A stretch of DNA of 8,781 bases from Chryseobacterium gleum (GTDB lineage Bacteria; Bacteroidota; Bacteroidia; Flavobacteriales_D; Crocinitomicaceae): the NCBI GenBank assembly GCA_943326825.2, contig CALPUT020000091.1, positions 1-8,781 on the forward strand, read 5' to 3'. Under the pieces are notes generated by a model, which was not told where the DNA came from, made no database searches, and worked only from the letters and a program-made list of their open reading frames with translations. This document shows, one piece after another, positions 1 through 6,413 of the stretch; position 1 is the stretch's first letter; each line of letters starts with the position of its first letter. The translations under genes and the position numbers were made by a program.

Positions 1-1
1 C

Positions 2-58
2 TCTGGGATAGTGTATGATATTTATTCAGATGGTTCTTCTGTAAAACGAATGCAATAA
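2..58 (+). CDS. 3' end of an upstream gene, possibly a T9SS C-terminal sorting domain
   Basis: This is the only plus-strand frame open from the window edge for any distance; the other two stop within 18 bases. It encodes 18 residues, SGIVYDIYSDGSSVKRMQ, then TAA. The pattern Gly-Ile/Val-Tyr, a short beta strand, a Gly-containing turn and a basic residue pair a few residues before the end resembles the last two strands of T9SS type A sorting domains, which typically end like G-I-Y-x-V-x-x-(8-10)-K-K-x-x-x-Q/K. That would fit a locus of T9SS cargo genes. The fragment is too short for a firm family call. It could be the tail of an unrelated protein, or chance, since short open frames are common here. 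The gene body lies outside the window. Confidence 0.4.
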   Translation, partial: SGIVYDIYSDGSSVKRMQ

Positions 59-72
59 AATACTATCTTAGG

Positions 73-112
73 GATTAGAAAGCCTTTTCAGTTGGATTTG
101 GCTTCTAATTTT
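73..112 (+). terminator. Possible rho-independent terminator hairpin after the upstream gene
   Basis: The left arm ATTAGAAAGCC (74-84) pairs with the right arm GGCTTCTAAT (100-109), leaving one bulged A and a 15-nt loop; G73-T110 can add a wobble pair. The right arm runs into a short T run (109-112). It lies 15 bp after the TAA at 56-58, where a terminator is expected. Weak points are the long loop, the mostly A-T stem and the T run of only four. The right arm also overlaps a promoter-like element, so the structure could instead be regulatory. Confidence 0.35.
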
Positions 113-113
113 G
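106..113 (+). promoter_or_regulatory. Candidate Bacteroidota -7 promoter element (TAATTTTG)
   Basis: TAATTTTG is an exact match to the TAnnTTTG consensus recognised by the primary sigma factor of Bacteroidota. A -33 element (TTTG or TTG about 19-23 bp upstream) is not clear; the nearest candidate is the T-rich TTTTC at 85-89. If used, transcription would start near 118-122 and give the 2043-residue gene a leader of about 135 nt that includes the 21-bp tandem repeat. An 8-bp match in an AT-rich gap can occur by chance. The rest of the gap (about 161-256) is almost pure A/T and shows only a small dyad, TTGATAATCAA (183-193). Confidence 0.25.
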
Positions 114-118
114 ATTAA

Positions 119-160
119 ATCCATAAAAAGGAAGTAAATATCCATAAAATGGAATAATTG
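119..160 (+). repeat. Two-unit imperfect 21-bp tandem repeat in the leader
   Basis: The units are 119-139 and 140-160. Both begin ATCCATAAAA, then carry A or T, then GGAA; 14 of the first 15 bases match, and the last six diverge. The second unit contains the small palindrome CCATAAAATGG (142-152). A 21-bp period is two helical turns, so any protein bound to both units would sit on the same DNA face. The repeat itself is plain in the sequence; a regulatory role is inference. Confidence 0.6.
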
Positions 161-256
161 ACATGTTTAAATTGTTAAATAATTGATAATCAAATATTAA
201 ATAATTAGGCTCAATTTTAGATATATTATTAATGAAAATTTTAAAACCTTTTTGCT

Positions 257-3200
257 ATGAAACTGAAAACTACTACTCAGTTATTTGCTAATCTATCAAA
301 TGGAAATTCTTATTCATTAAATTTAGCATCTATTAATTTGTTTAAGATTTTAATCTTTTCATTATCTATATTAGTTAACGCAAAAACATCAGCCCAAACT
401 ACTATTTTTAGTGATAATTTTGGATCAAGTACAGGTGCTTCTTATGACATTACAGGAGCAATTGGCTCAAGTTCAAGTTGGAGTTTAACAAGTTCAGGTG
501 TGGATTGGGGTGCAAAAATCGATGGCGGATTATTAACATTAACGAATGATGCCTCAGCTACTACTAATGCATCAACTGGTTGGATTTATGGTTATTCAGA
601 TTTTAACACACTATCTGGTTGGAACACAACACTATCAAGTAATACATCTATAATTTCATGGGAATTTAACATGCAACAGGCAAGAACCGACCCTGCTGGT
701 TTCTCTTCAGGTAGTTATGGAGTTGCATTTATAATTTCATCAACAACAAGCACAAATGTTGCAACTACAGGAAGCGGATATGCTATCGTACTAGGTCAAA
801 GTGGAACAACAGATGCAATTAGATTTTGTTCATTTAATAATGGTTTACAAGGAACATTAACTGATTTGATCACTAGTAATACAAGTGGTTTGACAGATTT
901 TGGAGCCAACTATACAAGTGTTAAAGTTTCATATACACCTACTTCTAATAAATGGGAGTTTTTTTTACGAAATGACGGGGCATCTACATTTTCAGATCCT
1001 TCCAGTGGTACTCTAGTATCACAAGGAACAGTTGTGGATAATACTTATACATCTACTTCAGGAATGAGATACATTGGAGGTTATTGGCAAGGAGCTAATG
1101 CAGCTACTCAAACAGCTTTTTTTGATAATGTGAAAGTAACTTCTACACCTGCTTGTACTGCACCTACTGCTCAGCCCACGAATCTCGTTTTTTCTTCAAT
1201 AACTACAACATCTTTGACTGGATCATTTTCTGCTGCAACAGGCTCAGGATCTAATTATTTGGTTGTAAGGACAACTACAAATTCAGCACCTACAAATCCA
1301 TCAAATCTTTCTTTATATACCGCTGGTTCATCAGACCTAGGAGGATATATTGAGTATTCAGGATCAAATTTAACATGGAACTCCTCAGGTTTGACTTCAG
1401 GTACTACTTATTATTGGTGGGTTTTTTCTTATAATTACACAGCTGGAACTTGTGCCCCTAATTATTACACAACATCACCTTTAAACAGTCCTGCTACAAC
1501 TACAACTTCAACTACTGGAAATTCTAGTATTACTGTTCCAACTTGTGTTTCTTACCTTACTGTACAGTGCTGGGGAGGTGGAGGAGCTGGAAGTGGAACT
1601 GGAGGTGGCTCTTCAGGGCTCTCAGGTGCCGGATGTTCGAGCTCAGGATATGGTAATGGTGGGGCTGGTGGTTCTTATTCGAATAAAACCATAAGCGTAA
1701 CCTCAGGTTCTAGTTATAATTACACTGTTGGTGTAGGTGGTACTGCAGGTAGTAACGTAGCTCCAGGAGGTGCAGGAGGTGCAGGTGGTTCAACCTTTTT
1801 TGGAAATTCTTCTGCAGGAAACTCTACTGGATCTTCAGTAATAGCTGTTGGTGGTGTAGGTGGTGCAGCAGGTTCTTCTTCAACGACTTCTTTAGGTAGT
1901 ACATCTGGATCCCTTGGAGATGTTATGTATAAGGGTGGTGATGGTGCAGCGAAGACAGGTTCGTCTGGTGGTGGTGGTGGTGCAGGATCTGGTTCGAGTG
2001 CCAACGGTGCATCTGCATCTTCAGGAACAGGAGGAACTGGAGCAAATGGAGGCGGAACTGGAGCTAATGCTGGTGCGACTAATGGAAGCGCAGGAACTCA
2101 ACCTGGTGGTGGTGGTTCAGGAGGTACAAATTCAAGTGCCACGTGTAGAAGTGGAGGAGCAGGAGGAGCAGGTCAAATTAGTATAACTTACAATTATCCA
2201 TCAATGTCTACATCAGCTTCTTTATCAGCTTTTACTTCATGTTCTGGAATTGTTTCAACTGCTCAAAGTTTTACAATCACAGGATCATACATTTCTTCTT
2301 CAGGGATTACTGTAACAGCTCCAACTGGATACGAAGTTTCAACAACAAGTAGTACTTCAGGGTTTGCTTCAAGTATAAATATTGCTGGGGCATCAAGTAT
2401 TTCAGCTACTGTTTGGGTAAGACTTACTAGTTCAGCCTCAGGTTCACCAACAGGTAATTTGGTATGTTCTAACTCTTGTCTAAGTTCACAAAATATTGCT
2501 GTTAGCGGAACTGTATCTTCATGTTCTACTCCTACAGTAACTGTTTCAACAAATTCTCTGTCAGCTTTTTCATCGTGTGCAAATACTGCTTCATCGACAA
2601 CAACTTTTACAGTTTCAGGCTCAAATCTTGGTTCGAATAATCTTGTAGTAACTGCTCCAACTGGTTTTGAGTTATTACAGTCAGGTGGAGCAAGTTATGC
2701 TTCAACATACACGTTAACTCCTTCATCTGGAACTGTAGGTTCAACAACTATGACGGTTAGAATGTCAGCTCAAGCGTCAAGTCCTACTTCAGCTAATATA
2801 ACTTGTGCTTCATCAGGTGCAACAACTCAAAATGTTGCAGTTTCAGGAACTGTTAATCCTGTAATATCTGGAAATACGAGTGGTTCTGCAGTGTCTATCT
2901 GTTCTGGAGCTACAACAACACTCACAGGTGGTACTGTTTCAGGAGGTAATAGCAGTTATACCTATCTATGGGAGAGTAGCTCCAATAATAGCACATGGGC
3001 AAATGCAGCAGGAACATACACAGGTACAACTTATACTACTGCAGCCTTGAGCAGTGCAACTTATTTCAGAAGAACTGTTACCTCTGGTTCGTGTTCGGAT
3101 GTTGCGGCTAGTATTTTGGTTTCTATAAATGCACTTCCAACTGCAGTAACAGTTTCAACTGCAGGAACATATTGTACATCAACAACTTTAACCGCTTCAG

Positions 3201-6200
3201 GTGGTTCAGGAGGAACTATTTACTGGCAAGGCACAACAAATGGTGGAACGAGTACTTCAGGAGTTTCAGGGGTAACATCACCTTCAATTACAAGTACAGG
3301 AACATACTATGCAAACGCACAGAGTTCGGCTGGCTGCTGGGGTACGCAAGGATCTGCTGCAGTAACAATTAATACTGCGGTCTTAATTTCAGCGCATCCT
3401 TCTTTATCAGCTCAATCACAATGTCAAAGTGGAACTGCTTTTACAGCATTAACTGTTACAGCTTCAGGTACATCGCTTACATATCAATGGCAACAAAGTA
3501 CTGATGGTTCAACTGGATGGACAAGCGTTACGGCTGGAACAGGTGGGACGACTAATTCCTATACTCCTTCAAATGCTTCTGTTGGAACACTCTATTTTAG
3601 ATGTGTAGTTTCAGGAGCAAGTCCATGTAGTTCAGCTAATAGTAATTCATCAGCTGCAATTACTGTTAATGCATCACCTACAATTTCAAGCCAACCAAGT
3701 AATAGTTCGATTTTGCAAGGAAATTCTACAACTTTTTCGGTTGGTACTTCTGCTAGTTCACCTACCTATCAATGGCAATACAGTGCTGATGGTTCAACAG
3801 GATGGGCTAGTGTTGCTAATGCTACACCTTCAGGTTTTACTTACTCTGGCTCAACCGGATTAACACTAACTGTGTCGACATCTTCATCAGCACCAGCTGT
3901 TGTAGACTACTATAGATGTGTAGTAACTTCAAATGGATGCTCAACAAATTCATCAAATGGAACTTTAACATTAACTGGGTATTGTACGCCTTCAAGTACT
4001 TCTTCTTCAACTTATATAAGTAATTTCTCTACTACATCAGGTTTGACAAATATTAGTAATCTTTCATCAGGATATTCTACTAGTGGGTATGGTAATTTTT
4101 CTTCAACAATATCTGCAAGTCAATATGCAAGTTCAGCGGTTAATTTTTCTTTAACTTTGGTAGGAGGAACAGCAGGTATTGGAATTTGGATAGATTGGAA
4201 TGACAATGGCTTATTTACTGATTTAACAGAAAGTGTTTACAATTCTGCTGCTTATATGTCTACAGGTATAACTACTGGAAGCTTTACTGTTCCATCTGGT
4301 GCAGCAATAGGATCACATCGTATGAGAGTGATAGTGGATTATTCAGGTACAACTCCTACATCTTGCGTAGCGGCAACTAGTTCAAGGGGCGAGGCTGAAG
4401 ATTATACATTTACAGTAGTAGCGCTTGCGCTTCCAACAATTACATCTTTCACACCATCAAGTGGTTGTGTTTCAACAGGAACAATTACTATTACAGGTAC
4501 TAATTTTACAGGTACTCCAACTGTTAGTATAGGAGGTACAGCAGCTACTGGTGTGATAGTAAACAGTTCTACTTCGATCACAGCAACAGTTGGTAATGGA
4601 ACTACTGGTACTGTTTCTGTTACAACTTTAGGGGGTACTGCAACAAGCTCCTCAACATATACAGTTAATCCACTTCCAACGTTGAGTTATTCTGGTTCAC
4701 CTTATACATATTCTCAGAATACAGCAATCTCAACATTAACACCTACTTTAGGGAATTCACCGACTACCTTTAGTGTTAGTCCTGCATTGCCATCGGGTAT
4801 ATCTCTTAATACATCTACAGGTGTTATTTCGGGTACACCATCTTCACCTCAGGTAACAGCATCGTATACAATTACAGCAAGTAATTCTAATTGTAGCGGT
4901 ACAACATCTATCTCAATTAATATTTTGCCTTCAAATGATCTTTGTGCTTCCTCTACTACATTAACAGTTGATGCTTCGGCTTCTACAGGTAGTTTAGAAA
5001 ACTCTAATTTTACATCTCCGTTTACATCCTATAATGATGTGTGGTATCAATTTACACCTTCTTGTACATCAAATCATACAATAACATTAACTGGATTTAC
5101 AAATGATAAAGATTTAGCAGTATTTAGTGCATGTGGTACAACTACAACATTGAATTCATCTACTGGTACTTCTACAACTGAATCTATAACTCAGTCATTT
5201 ACTAGTTCAACTACATATTATATCAGAGTTTATGATTATAGCGGAACTGGCGGTTCATTCACAATTAGTGTAACAGGAGATGGTTCTACTGCACCAACCG
5301 TAACAAATCCTTCAACAGGTTCTCAAAACGTATGTTTGAATGGTGGAACATTTGCACAACTTTCTGTAACAGGTTCTGGCATAGGGATTAGTTATCAATG
5401 GCAAGAGAGTGCAAATGGAGCTTCAGGTTGGGCAAATGTTTCGTCATCAGGAACAAGTTCTACTTATACACCTTCTAATTCAGTCGTAGGAACAAAGTAC
5501 TTTAGATGTATCGTAACAAATTGTGCTGGATCTGCAACTAGTAATGCATCTGGTTCAATGATAGTTAGTAGTACACCTTCAGCGTACTACTCTGCATCAA
5601 CAGGAAATTTAAATAGTTTGAGCTCATGGGGTTCAAATACAGATGGTACAGGTTGTAGTCCAGTAAATTTTACAACAGCAAGTATTACTTACTACATCAC
5701 TAACAGAACAACAGCAACAATTGGAGCGGCATGGACGGTTTCAGGTGCTAGTTCTAAAGTAGTATTAGGTCAAGCTTCTGCAGCAGCTGTAACATTTACG
5801 ATACCAAACAATTATGCTTTTACAGGAACAATTGATATTGCTGCGGCATCTTCAGGTAGTAATACATTGGTCATTAATAATACGTCAATCCCAACCTTTG
5901 GAACATTGAATGCTGCGAGTACAGTTAAATACAATGCAGCAAATTCACAAACCATTTCAGTAGCAACTTATGGTAATTTAGAGACAGGAGTTGAATCGGG
6001 CACTTCAAATTACACTAAAACAGTAGCGGGTATTCTTGATATTAATGGAAACCTTACTATCGGTGATTACACAATACTAAATTTGAGTACTTATTCTCAT
6101 ACATTGGCTGGTCATATGATCAAAGCTTCTAGTAATTCAACTTTTACAGCTACTGCTGGTACAATTACTTTCGATGGAACGAGTATTCAACACATCAATG

Positions 6201-6388
6201 TTGTAGATCCAACAACTTCAACGATAACACCATGTGATGCAGATATTTCTTTCGGTAACATTATTATAAATGGCTCAAATGTTTGTTTATGGTACAATAA
6301 AACGACTGATAAGAAAATCAATATAGTAGACTTTACGGTGAATAATGGTAAGTCTGTTAAATTTTATTCTGGACCCGCAGTGCCTTAA
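257..6388 (+). CDS. Giant modular exported surface protein (adhesin-like), 2043 aa, without a visible T9SS sorting domain
   Basis: No enzyme active site is seen; adhesion or matrix/glycan binding is inferred from the modules. Residues 1-46 form a signal peptide: a long polar n-region, hydrophobic LFKILIFSLSILV, and likely cleavage at TSA|Q. Then, approximately: 48-297 ConA/LamG-like jelly roll; 298-417 FN3-like; 424-646 glycine-rich domain (opens ITVPTCVSYLTVQCWGGGG, closes GQISITY); 648-866 two modules 112 residues apart; 868-1040 two Ig/PKD-like; 1042-1240 two Ig-like (YQWQ...GW...Y[FY]RC); 1241-1388 GEVED (WIDWNDNGLF, GEAEDY); 1392-1470 IPT/TIG; 1473-1557 He_PIG (LPSGISLNTSTGVISGTP); 1558-1676 PPC-like (NDLC, DVWYQFT, TYYIRVYDY); 1680-1770 Ig-like; 1773-2043 beta-helix-like tail. 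The ATG follows an in-frame TAA at 242-244, with no Shine-Dalgarno, as is usual in this phylum; an in-frame TTG at 338 would give a conventional short signal peptide but is a rarer start. The end, YSGPAVP, is not a sorting domain. Confidence 0.9.
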   Translation: MKLKTTTQLFANLSNGNSYSLNLASINLFKILIFSLSILVNAKTSAQTTIFSDNFGSSTGASYDITGAIGSSSSWSLTSSGVDWGAKIDGGLLTLTNDASATTNASTGWIYGYSDFNTLSGWNTTLSSNTSIISWEFNMQQARTDPAGFSSGSYGVAFIISSTTSTNVATTGSGYAIVLGQSGTTDAIRFCSFNNGLQGTLTDLITSNTSGLTDFGANYTSVKVSYTPTSNKWEFFLRNDGASTFSDPSSGTLVSQGTVVDNTYTSTSGMRYIGGYWQGANAATQTAFFDNVKVTSTPACTAPTAQPTNLVFSSITTTSLTGSFSAATGSGSNYLVVRTTTNSAPTNPSNLSLYTAGSSDLGGYIEYSGSNLTWNSSGLTSGTTYYWWVFSYNYTAGTCAPNYYTTSPLNSPATTTTSTTGNSSITVPTCVSYLTVQCWGGGGAGSGTGGGSSGLSGAGCSSSGYGNGGAGGSYSNKTISVTSGSSYNYTVGVGGTAGSNVAPGGAGGAGGSTFFGNSSAGNSTGSSVIAVGGVGGAAGSSSTTSLGSTSGSLGDVMYKGGDGAAKTGSSGGGGGAGSGSSANGASASSGTGGTGANGGGTGANAGATNGSAGTQPGGGGSGGTNSSATCRSGGAGGAGQISITYNYPSMSTSASLSAFTSCSGIVSTAQSFTITGSYISSSGITVTAPTGYEVSTTSSTSGFASSINIAGASSISATVWVRLTSSASGSPTGNLVCSNSCLSSQNIAVSGTVSSCSTPTVTVSTNSLSAFSSCANTASSTTTFTVSGSNLGSNNLVVTAPTGFELLQSGGASYASTYTLTPSSGTVGSTTMTVRMSAQASSPTSANITCASSGATTQNVAVSGTVNPVISGNTSGSAVSICSGATTTLTGGTVSGGNSSYTYLWESSSNNSTWANAAGTYTGTTYTTAALSSATYFRRTVTSGSCSDVAASILVSINALPTAVTVSTAGTYCTSTTLTASGGSGGTIYWQGTTNGGTSTSGVSGVTSPSITSTGTYYANAQSSAGCWGTQGSAAVTINTAVLISAHPSLSAQSQCQSGTAFTALTVTASGTSLTYQWQQSTDGSTGWTSVTAGTGGTTNSYTPSNASVGTLYFRCVVSGASPCSSANSNSSAAITVNASPTISSQPSNSSILQGNSTTFSVGTSASSPTYQWQYSADGSTGWASVANATPSGFTYSGSTGLTLTVSTSSSAPAVVDYYRCVVTSNGCSTNSSNGTLTLTGYCTPSSTSSSTYISNFSTTSGLTNISNLSSGYSTSGYGNFSSTISASQYASSAVNFSLTLVGGTAGIGIWIDWNDNGLFTDLTESVYNSAAYMSTGITTGSFTVPSGAAIGSHRMRVIVDYSGTTPTSCVAATSSRGEAEDYTFTVVALALPTITSFTPSSGCVSTGTITITGTNFTGTPTVSIGGTAATGVIVNSSTSITATVGNGTTGTVSVTTLGGTATSSSTYTVNPLPTLSYSGSPYTYSQNTAISTLTPTLGNSPTTFSVSPALPSGISLNTSTGVISGTPSSPQVTASYTITASNSNCSGTTSISINILPSNDLCASSTTLTVDASASTGSLENSNFTSPFTSYNDVWYQFTPSCTSNHTITLTGFTNDKDLAVFSACGTTTTLNSSTGTSTTESITQSFTSSTTYYIRVYDYSGTGGSFTISVTGDGSTAPTVTNPSTGSQNVCLNGGTFAQLSVTGSGIGISYQWQESANGASGWANVSSSGTSSTYTPSNSVVGTKYFRCIVTNCAGSATSNASGSMIVSSTPSAYYSASTGNLNSLSSWGSNTDGTGCSPVNFTTASITYYITNRTTATIGAAWTVSGASSKVVLGQASAAAVTFTIPNNYAFTGTIDIAAASSGSNTLVINNTSIPTFGTLNAASTVKYNAANSQTISVATYGNLETGVESGTSNYTKTVAGILDINGNLTIGDYTILNLSTYSHTLAGHMIKASSNSTFTATAGTITFDGTSIQHINVVDPTTSTITPCDADISFGNIIINGSNVCLWYNKTTDKKINIVDFTVNNGKSVKFYSGPAVP
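1574..2176 (+). repeat. Glycine-rich low-complexity coding segment (residues 440-640)
   Basis: This 200-residue stretch is dominated by Gly, Ser, Ala and Thr in GG, GGAGG and GGGGG clusters. It is bracketed by beta-strand-like sequence before (TVQCWGGGG) and after (GQISITY), and contains a non-glycine strand pair, NKTISVTSGSSYNYTVGVGG, near residues 476-495. This matches the layout of the glycine-rich domain common in Bacteroidota surface proteins and some phage adhesins. At DNA level it is G-rich on the plus strand and contains pure (GGT)5 at 1967-1981 and (GGT)4 at 2105-2116. The Pro-rich reading frame on the opposite strand (about 1720-2004) is an artefact of this composition. Confidence 0.85.
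2222..2854 (+). repeat. Two tandem copies of a 112-residue beta-sandwich-like module
   Basis: Copy 1 covers residues 656-767 (2222-2557) and copy 2 residues 768-866 (2558-2854). Aligned landmarks are LSAFTSC / LSAFSSC, SFTITGS / TFTVSGS, VTAPTGYE / VTAPTGFE, ATVWVRLTSSASGSPTGN / MTVRMSAQASSPTSAN and QNIAVSGTV / QNVAVSGTV. The offset between LSAF motifs and between VTAPTG motifs is exactly 112 residues, so the copies align without a gap over that span. The module is frequent in repetitive Bacteroidota exported proteins. Each copy carries a Cys after LSAF and another near the end, which could form an intramodule disulfide. Confidence 0.85.
3482..3814 (+). repeat. Duplicated Ig-like module core (YQWQxSxDGSTGWxSV), third copy at 5393-5440
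   Basis: The 48-bp segments at 3482-3529 and 3767-3814 encode YQWQQSTDGSTGWTSV and YQWQYSADGSTGWASV. They share long identical DNA runs, including TATCAATGGCAA and GATGGTTCAAC. A third, more diverged copy at 5393-5440 encodes YQWQESANGASGWANV, and a distant relative, YLWESSSNNSTWANA, lies at residues 904-918. In each full Ig-like module a Y[FY]RC[VI]V strand follows 29-50 residues later. This fits expansion of the protein by duplication of one Ig-like module. Confidence 0.8.
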
Positions 6389-6413
6389 TTAATAACTACT
6401 AAAAATAGAAATC

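Noticed and set aside
158..190. TTGACA at 158-163 and GATAAT at 185-190 as a sigma70-type promoter
   Set aside because: The spacer is 21 bp rather than about 17, and the Bacteroidota primary sigma factor uses a different consensus, so the match is probably chance in AT-rich DNA.
1720..2004. Minus-strand Pro/Ala/Glu-rich open frame of 94 codons
   Set aside because: It is the antisense of the glycine-rich coding segment, where GGN codons read as CCN, leaving few stops. It has no family resemblance and lies inside a well-supported gene.
1914..2186. Plus-strand Val/Gln/Glu-rich frame overlapping the glycine-rich domain
   Set aside because: It is a frame-shifted reading of the same GGT/GGA repeats with low-complexity composition, not a separate gene.
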